Assembly (NCBI GenBank): GCA_934693215.1
Contig: CAKUVB010000073.1
Location: 1-8,243, forward strand
Reading direction: 5' to 3'
DNA from: an uncultured Candidatus Melainabacteria bacterium
GTDB lineage: Bacteria; Cyanobacteriota; Vampirovibrionia; Gastranaerophilales; Gastranaerophilaceae
DNA length: 8,243 bases
The position numbers were made by a program, and so were the translations under genes. Under the pieces are notes generated by a model, which saw only the letters and a program-made list of their open reading frames with translations, had not been told where the DNA came from and made no database searches. Positions 1-5,878 of the stretch are shown in pieces; within the stretch, counting starts at the first letter, position 1, and every line of letters begins with the position of its first letter.

Positions 1-1584
1 TTCACCGTCACCAGCTGATGCTGCTGATTTAGCTTCAATACCTTCTTTTACAGAGAAATCGAAAGATTTACCGTTTACAGAAGCTTTGTCACCATCAAGT
101 TTGATAGCATAAGATTTTCCGTTAACTTTAACAGTATATTCACTACCATTTGAAGCAACAGTTGAAGTTTCTTTAGCTGGAACATTTTTACGAACACCAA
201 TTTGTCCTTTACCTTGTAAGAACATAATACCTTTTTCTTTACAAGCACCAGCAATAAAGATGTTTTCATCATTAACTTCTAAACCTGCATCTTGCAACAT
301 CTTAGTAGCTGCAGCAATACCTTTAGATTCATCTCTGTCGTTAATATCTACAACAGTTTCAGTTGTTGGTTTTAGACCTAGTTGTTCTTCAGCAATTTTT
401 ACAACTTCTGCATCTGGTTCGCAAGGAGTTTTTCCGAAATAACCAAGAACCATTTTTCCATAACCTTCAGCAATTTTCTTCCAGTTACCAAACATAACAT
501 TGTTGAATGCTTGTTGGAAATAGAATTGAGAAACAGGAGTAACAGATGTTCCGAAACCACCTTTTTCTACAACTTCTTTCATAGCTGCAACAACTTCTGG
601 GAATCTATTCATAACTCCATTATCTCTCATCATTTGAGTATTAGCTGTTAAAGCACCACCAGGAAGTGGAGAAGAAATAATCATTGGGTTAACAGCAAGA
701 GCTTCAGGAGGTAAGAAGTAATCTTTCATACATTCTTTGAAGATTTCTTCTGTTTCTAAAATCTTATTAATATCAATACCCAAATCGTATTCTGAACCTT
801 TAAGAGCATGCCACATAGAAACAATATCAGGTTGAGCTGTACCACCTGAAACAGGTTTCATAGACAAGTCAATACCGTCTGCACCACCATCAAGAGCAGC
901 AAGGTAAGCAGCTAAACCTGTACCTGCAGTTTCGTGAGAGTGGAATCTGATATGAACATCATTACCTAGAATTTCTCTTGTACGTTTTACAGTTTCGTAA
1001 ACTTTTCTAGGAGCTGAAGTACCTGACGCATCTTTGAATGCTAAGCTATCAAAAGGAATACCTGCATCTAAGATAGAACGAAGAACTCTTTCATAGAAAG
1101 CTACGTCATGAGCACCTTCACAACCAATTGGTAATTCCATCATTGTAATTGTAACTTCGTGTTTCAAACCATTGTCTTTAATACATTGACCTGAATAAAT
1201 CAAGTTATTTACATCATTTAATGCATCAAAGTTTCTAACAGTTGTAACACCATGTTTTTTAAACATTTTTGCGTGTAAGTTAATCATATCTCTAGGTTGA
1301 GAATCAAGACCAACTACGTTTACACCACGAGCTAAAGATTGCAAGTTGATATCAGGACCAACTGCAGCTCTGATTTTATCCATTGTTTCAAACGCATTTT
1401 CGTTGCAATAGAAAATTGGTGATTGGAATCTAGCACCACCAGCAACTTCAAAATGCTTAATACCAGCATCTACTGCTGATTTTAGAGCAGGTAAGAAATC
1501 TTCTACGAAAACTCTTGCTCCATATACTGATTGGAAACCATCTCTAAAAGACGTATCCATAACTTTAATAAGTTTTTTTGTCAT
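1..1584 (-). CDS. oadA: Oxaloacetate decarboxylase alpha / pyruvate carboxylase subunit B-like, 3' end outside window
   Basis: The visible 528 codons encode a biotin-dependent carboxyltransferase of the OadA/PycB family, which moves CO2 between oxaloacetate and biotin. The N-terminus carries DTSFRDGFQS (residues 10-19), the counterpart of the family's LRDAHQS, with D15 as probable metal ligand. K184 in AFKDASG is the expected carboxylated lysine, and H215/H217 in FHSHETAG are the expected metal ligands. The wording (GARFQSP, FKKHGVTTVRNFDALND, ELPIGCEGAHD) resembles the divergent PycB version I associate with epsilonproteobacteria more than classic OadA. After a helical middle domain, residues from about 480 (YTVKVNGKSY) begin the linker toward the biotinyl domain; the window ends before the MKM biotin site. 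The ATG at 1584 has an upstream AGAGGAT ribosome site. It lies 31 nt after the oadG-like gene and is probably co-transcribed with it. Whether it acts as a decarboxylase or as a pyruvate carboxylase subunit is not decided by the sequence. Confidence 0.9.
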   Translation of the reverse strand, partial: MTKKLIKVMDTSFRDGFQSVYGARVFVEDFLPALKSAVDAGIKHFEVAGGARFQSPIFYCNENAFETMDKIRAAVGPDINLQSLARGVNVVGLDSQPRDMINLHAKMFKKHGVTTVRNFDALNDVNNLIYSGQCIKDNGLKHEVTITMMELPIGCEGAHDVAFYERVLRSILDAGIPFDSLAFKDASGTSAPRKVYETVKRTREILGNDVHIRFHSHETAGTGLAAYLAALDGGADGIDLSMKPVSGGTAQPDIVSMWHALKGSEYDLGIDINKILETEEIFKECMKDYFLPPEALAVNPMIISSPLPGGALTANTQMMRDNGVMNRFPEVVAAMKEVVEKGGFGTSVTPVSQFYFQQAFNNVMFGNWKKIAEGYGKMVLGYFGKTPCEPDAEVVKIAEEQLGLKPTTETVVDINDRDESKGIAAATKMLQDAGLEVNDENIFIAGACKEKGIMFLQGKGQIGVRKNVPAKETSTVASNGSEYTVKVNGKSYAIKLDGDKASVNGKSFDFSVKEGIEAKSAASAGDGE

Positions 1585-1615
1585 GTTTTTATCCTCTCTA
1601 TATTCGACAAATTAA

Positions 1616-1849
1616 TTATTTCTTTAATACCGCAGCTAATATTGCAACCGCAACATTTTCATCATCATTTGATTTAACCACTTTTGCTGCTCCTGCTGCT
1701 TGAGGAACTGCTTCCGGAAAAATCTCATTTAATTTTTTTACTACTCTAGACATAATAAACATTGAAAGAATAGTAATACATAAAAATGCTAAAACTGTTC
1801 CCATACCAATGCACATTACGGCTATACCTTGTGCTAACAATTCATTCAT
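1616..1849 (-). CDS. oadG: OadG-like gamma subunit of a membrane decarboxylase
   Basis: This 77-aa protein has the OadG layout: a short N-terminus, one transmembrane helix at about residues 9-34 with GMGTVLAFLCITIL, then a small cytoplasmic tail. The tail is rich in Pro, Ala and Lys and ends in VAVAILAAVLKK. In sodium-pumping decarboxylases the gamma subunit anchors the alpha subunit to the membrane beta subunit and helps assembly. The final VAVAILAAVLKK looks like the conserved segment often written 'I.AAIAAA' in the family. The ATG at 1849 overlaps the birA stop codon (ATGA), and a GGAG lies 7 nt upstream, so translation is probably coupled. Its place directly before the alpha-like gene supports the call. 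The protein is short and low in information, so the assignment leans on topology and context. No beta subunit gene is visible in the window. Confidence 0.75.
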   Translation of the reverse strand: MNELLAQGIAVMCIGMGTVLAFLCITILSMFIMSRVVKKLNEIFPEAVPQAAGAAKVVKSNDDENVAVAILAAVLKK

Positions 1850-2562
1850 AATATATCTCCTATTAAAAGTGTGTTTCTAATATTATTTTTTTCTAAAATT
1901 AATGCACCATCTTGAGTAATATCAACGGCACAACCTGATTCAATATTACCAAGAACATTTACATTAATATTTGTGTTCAAAAATGAAGCATGATTCAAAT
2001 AAAAATCACGAATCATAGAAAATCCTGCCTTTAAAAATAAATCATAGCCTGAGAAAAATTCATCAACTAAAGAGTTTAAAAACTCATCTCGATTTATTTC
2101 TTTTTTTAATTCAACAGATAAAGATGTAGCAGGTTTATCTATTGTATCTAAAAGAGTTTGAGGAGTGTTTAAATTTACACCTATACCTAAAGCTATACCT
2201 TTAAACGTAGCTCCTTGCATTGATGTTTCAGAAAGAATTCCTGCAATTTTTTTACCATTTACTAAAACATCATTTGGCCATTTTATTTTAGGCTCTATCC
2301 CATATTTTTCTAAAGTTTTACACAATACAACAGACAAATATTGAGTTAAATTTGAATAAACTTCCATAAATTCACATGACGGTTTTAAACAAAAAGTCAT
2401 GTAAATGTTTTCGTTTCCAGTATCTATCCATTTACGGTTCAAACGACCTCTCCCATCTGTTTGATGAGAAGTATAAACAACAGTACTATCAGACAATTCT
2501 GACATGTGCTGTTTTACATAAGCATTTGTTGACCCAACCTCTTCTAGAAAAATAAGTTCCAT
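1846..2562 (-). CDS. birA: Biotin--protein ligase (BirA catalytic type, no DNA-binding domain)
   Basis: The enzyme makes biotinyl-AMP and transfers biotin to a lysine of an acceptor protein. Counting from the ATG at 2562 (238 aa), the fold starts with FLEEVGSTNAY (5-15). It then has the biotinyl-AMP loop GRGRLNRKW (37-45), KWPNDVL (94-100) and the lysine-containing NGKKIAGIL (102-110), followed by GIALGIGVNLN. It begins directly at the catalytic domain, so it lacks the N-terminal helix-turn-helix of E. coli BirA and should not repress biotin genes. The reading frame extends to a TTG at 2580, but family alignment favours the ATG. That ATG has no Shine-Dalgarno sequence in front of it; a TATAAT lies at 2574-2569. 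It follows aroQ and its stop overlaps the start of the oadG-like gene. The likely acceptor is the biotinyl domain of the downstream oadA product. Confidence 0.93.
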   Translation of the reverse strand: MELIFLEEVGSTNAYVKQHMSELSDSTVVYTSHQTDGRGRLNRKWIDTGNENIYMTFCLKPSCEFMEVYSNLTQYLSVVLCKTLEKYGIEPKIKWPNDVLVNGKKIAGILSETSMQGATFKGIALGIGVNLNTPQTLLDTIDKPATSLSVELKKEINRDEFLNSLVDEFFSGYDLFLKAGFSMIRDFYLNHASFLNTNINVNVLGNIESGCAVDITQDGALILEKNNIRNTLLIGDIL

Positions 2563-2613
2563 ATTTATATTATAAAACAAACATAAAAAATCACCGATGT
2601 TAGCAATTGAGTT

Positions 2614-3042
2614 TTATTTTTTTAGATAATCAATCAAACCTAACAAAGCATATTCATAAGATTTTTCCTTAAATCCTACAACTTGACCTATTGAAACACC
2701 TGAGATTAATGAAGTGTGACGAAATTCTTCTCTGGCATGTATGTTTGTCATGTGAACCTCAACTGTAGGTATTCCAACAGAAGAAATTGCATCTCTTATG
2801 GCAACACTTGTATGAGTAAACCCACCGGCATTTATTATTAAACCATCACAAGTTGTTTGTTGGATTTTATCAATAATTTCACCTTCATGATTACTTTGAA
2901 AACATTCAATTTCAACATTATTTTTACGACCTAATTCAATTATTGAATTTTCGATAGATTCTAAATTAAGATTTCCATATTTTTCAGGTTCTCTTACTCC
3001 TAACATATTTAAATTTGGACCGTTTAATAATAATATTTTCAT
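2614..3042 (-). CDS. aroQ: 3-dehydroquinate dehydratase, type II
   Basis: It catalyses dehydration of 3-dehydroquinate to 3-dehydroshikimate in the shikimate pathway; type II enzymes are cytosolic dodecamers. Counting from the ATG at 3042 (142 aa), NGPNLNMLG (7-15) opens the family signature, with R17 and the catalytic Y22 in the lid loop. The substrate pocket is NAGGFTHTSVAIRDA (71-85), and EVHMTNIHAREEFRHTS (95-111) supplies H97, the catalytic H102 and R108. The family more often has NPA(A/G) where this one has NAGG. The frame could open at a GTG at 3048, but that GTG lies inside the ribosome site (GAGGTGAAT before ATG), so 3042 is preferred. It is the first gene of the minus-strand run with birA and the decarboxylase genes, 51 nt upstream of the preferred birA start, and diverges from folE2. 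Length and motifs are typical. Confidence 0.96.
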   Translation of the reverse strand: MKILLLNGPNLNMLGVREPEKYGNLNLESIENSIIELGRKNNVEIECFQSNHEGEIIDKIQQTTCDGLIINAGGFTHTSVAIRDAISSVGIPTVEVHMTNIHAREEFRHTSLISGVSIGQVVGFKEKSYEYALLGLIDYLKK

Positions 3043-3064
3043 ATTCACCTCATAAAATCTGTTC

Positions 3065-3078
3065 TTATGATATCATAA
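3065..3078. promoter_or_regulatory. Symmetric 14-bp palindrome with a -10-like box on each strand (aroQ/folE2)
   Basis: TTATGATATCATAA is a perfect palindrome midway between the divergent aroQ and folE2 starts. It contains TATGAT on the plus strand (3066-3071) and, by symmetry, TATGAT on the minus strand (3077-3072). Transcription from these would give leaders of roughly 25 nt to each gene. A weak plus-strand -35 (TTCACC, 3044-3049) is 16 nt upstream; no good minus-strand -35 is visible. It could equally be an operator for a dimeric regulator. The function is inferred from position and symmetry. Confidence 0.45.
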
Positions 3079-3104
3079 ATAAACGGATAATTATTAAGGT
3101 ATAA

Positions 3105-3905
3105 ATGGAAATTATGAAAGATATTCAAAACCTAAAAGATAATAGAGGTGTTGATATACAAAAAGTAGGAATTAAAGATATTGAATTCCCTCTTGTTATT
3201 CAACGCAAAGACGAAGAAGATCAAGTTGTATGTGCTAAGGTAAAAATGAGTGTTTCTTTACCTTCTCACTATAAAGGTACGCACATGTCACGATTTGTAG
3301 AATGCTTGAATGACTGGAAAGAAAAACGTCTTTTGGGTGTTGATATCGAAGGTTGTGTTCAAGATTTGGTAGAAAGACTTGATGCTAAATCTTCATATAT
3401 AAAATTTTCATTCAAATATTTTGTAGATAAAAAATCACCAGTAACAAATATTACGGCACCAATGTGCTATGATTGTTCTTTCGAAGGTATTTTATCAGAT
3501 TATGGTGATGAGGACGAAGAATATAAATTTATATTAGGAGTAAAAGTTCCTGTCACAACATTATGCCCTTGCTCAAAAGAAATCTCAGATTATGGAGCTC
3601 ATAACCAACGTGCTATTGTATCTGTAAAAGTTTCTTATGATAGAGATGAACATATCTGGATTGAAGATTTGATAAAAATGGTTGAAGACAATTCATCTTG
3701 TGGTCTTTATTCTTTATTAAAAAGAGAAGACGAAAAATTTGTAACAGAGCATGCCTATAACAACCCCAAATTTGTTGAAGATGTGCTTAGAGATGTTGTA
3801 TTAGCACTAAGAAACAACGATATCGTAGATTCGTTTACAGTTGAATGTGAGTCTATCGAAAGTATTCATAATCATTCAGCATGGGCTTTTCAATCCGAAG
3901 GTTAA
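3105..3905 (+). CDS. folE2: GTP cyclohydrolase FolE2 (type IB)
   Basis: It converts GTP to 7,8-dihydroneopterin triphosphate, the first step toward folate and also toward queuosine-type deazaguanines. The family core is present: VSLPSHYKGTHMSRFVE near residue 50, then TTLCPCSKEISDYGAHNQR with C154 and H166. The spacing of these two matches the Cys/His metal ligands 12 residues apart reported for the Neisseria enzyme. EHAYNNPKFVEDVLRD and the C-terminal ESIHNHSAWA complete the active site. At 266 aa it has the usual length. The ATG at 3105 has AAGG 5 nt upstream; the next ATG, at 3114, is less well placed. FolE2 is structurally distinct from zinc-dependent FolE and can use other divalent metals. 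It is divergent from aroQ, whose pathway supplies chorismate for the p-aminobenzoate half of folate, though this link is only thematic. Its end is 9 bp from the convergent neighbour. Confidence 0.96.
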   Translation: MEIMKDIQNLKDNRGVDIQKVGIKDIEFPLVIQRKDEEDQVVCAKVKMSVSLPSHYKGTHMSRFVECLNDWKEKRLLGVDIEGCVQDLVERLDAKSSYIKFSFKYFVDKKSPVTNITAPMCYDCSFEGILSDYGDEDEEYKFILGVKVPVTTLCPCSKEISDYGAHNQRAIVSVKVSYDRDEHIWIEDLIKMVEDNSSCGLYSLLKREDEKFVTEHAYNNPKFVEDVLRDVVLALRNNDIVDSFTVECESIESIHNHSAWAFQSEG

Positions 3906-3914
3906 AAATAATAA

Positions 3915-4541
3915 CTATTTCTTAGGAACAAGGAAATCTAATACAGCTTTTCTTTGAGCTTCTTCTTTTAGTTTTATAAGACTTTTTATATCCTTCATTT
4001 CTACAAACCCGTTCTCAACCATGAGTTCCGCAAATTTTGTATGGTTGCCATGCTTTTTTTGTTCATTTTGTTGATTAAGAATAACTTGAGTTTGTTCTTC
4101 TGATAATTTTCCTATTTTTTGGAAATATTCACCAGTCATACATTCTCCGGCTATAAACATAGCTATCGCAAGAACCTGTACTGGTATTTCTTGTTTTATA
4201 TATTTATTATTATATGCAAACATAAATAATTTTGAGATATCCTCCATAGAATATTTCTTTTCTATAGACATTTCTAAAATAGATAAATTGTTTGCACAGT
4301 CATACAAGAAAGAATAAATATCGTCAGAATATTCTTCGTTTTTCTTATCAAGTTCTTCCATACCCATTTTTGAAATAGTCGGCCTATAAATATGAAAAAT
4401 CCTATCTTCGTCCATTGTAATTAAATCATCACTTAAATACGATTCTAAGTCTTTTCTAAGATAAACAAGTATAACCTGTTTCACCCATAAAGGTAGAGAA
4501 GTCAATTCTTGAATAAACAATAAAAATATATTACGTTTCAT
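3915..4541 (-). CDS. Uncharacterised helical protein with a possible MshEN-like C-terminal half
   Basis: I do not recognise this 208-aa protein as a named family. No signal peptide is evident; the first 30 residues are hydrophobic and probably form an amphipathic helix rather than a clear membrane span. The middle (about 40-100) is acidic and helical. The C-terminal part has KLSEEQTQVILNQQ (145-158) and then KFAELMVENGFVEMKDI (169-185). This faintly recalls the 'ITEEQL..AL..Q ... LGELLVE.GLI....L' pattern of GspE/PilB N-terminal (MshEN) domains, some of which bind cyclic di-GMP. The arginine/leucine/glycine start of that motif is degraded here, so ligand binding is doubtful. The ATG at 4541 has AAGGAT 6 nt upstream, and an extended -10 (TGTTATAAT) sits about 40 nt upstream. 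It diverges from the flagellar cassette, which suggests but does not show a motility or surface role. Confidence 0.8.
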   Translation of the reverse strand: MKRNIFLLFIQELTSLPLWVKQVILVYLRKDLESYLSDDLITMDEDRIFHIYRPTISKMGMEELDKKNEEYSDDIYSFLYDCANNLSILEMSIEKKYSMEDISKLFMFAYNNKYIKQEIPVQVLAIAMFIAGECMTGEYFQKIGKLSEEQTQVILNQQNEQKKHGNHTKFAELMVENGFVEMKDIKSLIKLKEEAQRKAVLDFLVPKK

Positions 4542-4576
4542 GTATTATCCTTTCTTTAAACGGTTACTTTTTTTAG

Positions 4577-4595
4577 ATTATAACATATAATGTTA
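4577..4595. promoter_or_regulatory. Back-to-back -10 boxes of divergent promoters (208-aa gene / flaG-like)
   Basis: On the minus strand TGTTATAAT (extended -10, hexamer at 4582-4577) points toward the 208-aa gene. On the plus strand a consensus TATAAT lies at 4586-4591, pointing toward the flaG-like gene; it sits inside the inverted repeat TAACAT-ATA-ATGTTA (4581-4595). The two hexamers are 3 bp apart, so polymerase could probably not occupy both at once. No good -35 accompanies the plus-strand box. A loose sigma-28-like pair, TAAA (4557-4560) with GATTATAA (4576-4583), is also present with the right spacing but matches poorly. All of this is inferred from sequence. Confidence 0.45.
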
Positions 4596-4617
4596 AAAGT
4601 AGAGAGGATACATCATC

Positions 4618-5055
4618 ATGGGTATGGACGGATTGTCAATGGCAAATACAGGAATGTTGCGAGAAGCAACATCACGTGATTATGCTATACAAACAGAGGA
4701 GCACGTTATTCAAGACGACATGAACAAACAAGTCGGCAAACTTTCTACACAAATGAAAGTAAAAGAAGATGGACATAATGGTGGTGAGGCTCAGGAACAA
4801 GAAGACAAAGATGATGAAGCAGCTTCTTTTGAATCTTCTGAGGAAGGAGATAACAAAGAAGAAAAATTAGAAATTCCTCAAGAAGAACTAGAAAATCACA
4901 CTTTTTATGTTAAAATATCAAAAGATGGAGAAATTTTTGAGCTTTACGACAAAGAATCGGATAGATTAGTCGAAAAAATAAATGCCCAAGAAATTAACCA
5001 GCTAATGTTAAAACTCAATATGGCATCAGGAATATTAGTAAATAGGTCGGTATAA
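4618..5055 (+). CDS. flaG: FlaG-like flagellar protein
   Basis: The last 55 residues of this 145-aa protein fit the FlaG family: FYVKISKDGEIFELYDKESD followed by RLVEKINAQEINQLMLKL. This is the usual pattern of a beta hairpin carrying a 'V.D..TGEVIRQIP.EE.L' type motif. FlaG proteins influence flagellar filament length or cap function, and their genes commonly stand beside fliD and fliS. The first 45 residues are polar, and residues 46-92 are very rich in Glu, Asp, Lys, Gln and Ser, probably disordered. There is no signal peptide, as expected of a protein handled by the flagellar export system. The ATG at 4618 has AGAGGAT about 8 nt upstream; a second ATG two codons later is less well spaced. 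The stop overlaps the fliS start by one base (TAATG), so the two are probably translationally coupled. FlaG is a weakly conserved family, so the call rests partly on context. Confidence 0.7.
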   Translation: MGMDGLSMANTGMLREATSRDYAIQTEEHVIQDDMNKQVGKLSTQMKVKEDGHNGGEAQEQEDKDDEAASFESSEEGDNKEEKLEIPQEELENHTFYVKISKDGEIFELYDKESDRLVEKINAQEINQLMLKLNMASGILVNRSV

Positions 5056-5477
5056 TGTTAAATCCTTACGCTAAAAATCTTAATCAATATAAAAATAATG
5101 AAATACTTACAGCTACACCTGAAAAGTTAATGATTATGCTTTATGATGCCGCTATTCAGTTTTTATTTAAAGCAAGAAAAGCTATTAACGAAAATAACCC
5201 TGCAGAAATCTGTAATAATATCATTGGTTGTCAAAAAATACTTAGAGAATTTATGAAAACCATTGATTTAGAAAATGGTATTGAGGTTGGAAAACATTTG
5301 TTTGTTTTTTATGACAAACTTGTAAAAATGTTATACAAAGTTAATCGAAAAAGAGATTTAGATATGCTTGAAGAAGTTATCAATGAACTAAAAACATTAA
5401 GAAGTGCTTTTTTAGATGCAATTGATATAGCAGCTAAAGAAAAATCAGACTCTCTTATTGATGATGTTGAAGCTTAG
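5055..5477 (+). CDS. fliS: Flagellar export chaperone FliS
   Basis: FliS binds the C-terminal end of newly made flagellin in the cytoplasm, stops it polymerising early and delivers it to the export gate. This 140-aa protein shows the family features: NPYAKNLNQYKNNEI at the N-terminus, then TATPEKLMIMLYDAAIQFLFKARKAI (about 19-44). That segment is the signature 'T.SPEELI.MLYDGA..FL..A..AI'. It continues with a four-helix bundle including IIGCQKILREFM, LENGIEVGKHLFVFYDKLVKML and a final LEEVINELKTLRSAF. The length is typical. It overlaps the flaG-like gene by one base with only a weak ribosome site (AGGTCGG), consistent with coupling. Its stop codon TAG is part of the ribosome site of the next gene. 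No flagellin or fliD gene is visible in the window. Confidence 0.93.
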   Translation: MLNPYAKNLNQYKNNEILTATPEKLMIMLYDAAIQFLFKARKAINENNPAEICNNIIGCQKILREFMKTIDLENGIEVGKHLFVFYDKLVKMLYKVNRKRDLDMLEEVINELKTLRSAFLDAIDIAAKEKSDSLIDDVEA

Positions 5478-5486
5478 GAGTAATTC

Positions 5487-5870
5487 ATGGCACAATATGA
5501 CCAATTATTACTTTTTTACGATAGATTATTAACAATCGCTGATGAAATTGAGGATATGATACAAAAAGAACTTTTTGACGATATCCTTGATAAAATCCAA
5601 ATCCATGACAAGATTTTTGTACAAATAAGATTAGCAAAGAAATGTACTGTTTTGACAGAAGAACAACAAGCTGAAATCAACCGCATAGAAGAAGAATTAA
5701 AAGAAAAAGAGAAAAAAAATATAGAAGTTTTACAATCAAACATGGTTGAAGTTAAACAAGAGTTAGATAAATTAAAACTCCAAAACAAGCTAAAACAGGC
5801 ATATTCTCAAGATACTACACACCAAGAACAAGGTAGTATTATTGATGTTGATGATACTTATAGAAACTAA
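5487..5870 (+). CDS. fliT: FliT-like flagellar chaperone
   Basis: The 127-aa product is almost entirely helical. An N-terminal segment (YDQLLLFYDRLLTIADEIED) is followed by a long charged coiled coil at about residues 58-107 (EEQQAEINRIEEELKEKEKK and beyond) and a short polar tail. FliT chaperones bind the filament cap protein FliD and are small helical proteins encoded just after fliS, often with poor sequence conservation. Size, helical repeat and place directly behind fliS are the reasons for the name; no diagnostic motif is visible. The ATG at 5487 is preceded by TAGGAG, which includes the fliS stop, so the genes are tightly linked. The gene ends 8 bp before the convergent peptidase gene, with no terminator hairpin between them. 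It could instead be another small coiled-coil protein of the flagellar operon. Confidence 0.6.
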   Translation: MAQYDQLLLFYDRLLTIADEIEDMIQKELFDDILDKIQIHDKIFVQIRLAKKCTVLTEEQQAEINRIEEELKEKEKKNIEVLQSNMVEVKQELDKLKLQNKLKQAYSQDTTHQEQGSIIDVDDTYRN

Positions 5871-5878
5871 GCATCATT

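Noticed and set aside
75..651. Three open frames (75-272 minus, 260-442 plus, 382-651 plus) inside the left-hand gene
   Set aside because: They lie in other frames of a continuous, well-conserved 528-codon decarboxylase reading frame and their products have no recognisable features.
3046..3048. GTG as the aroQ start
   Set aside because: It lies within the GAGGTG ribosome site that serves the ATG at 3042, and the family begins at that ATG.
5516..5788. 90-aa minus-strand open frame within the fliT-like gene
   Set aside because: Ser/Phe-rich composition typical of the antisense of a Glu/Lys coiled coil; the plus-strand gene has a ribosome site and operon context.
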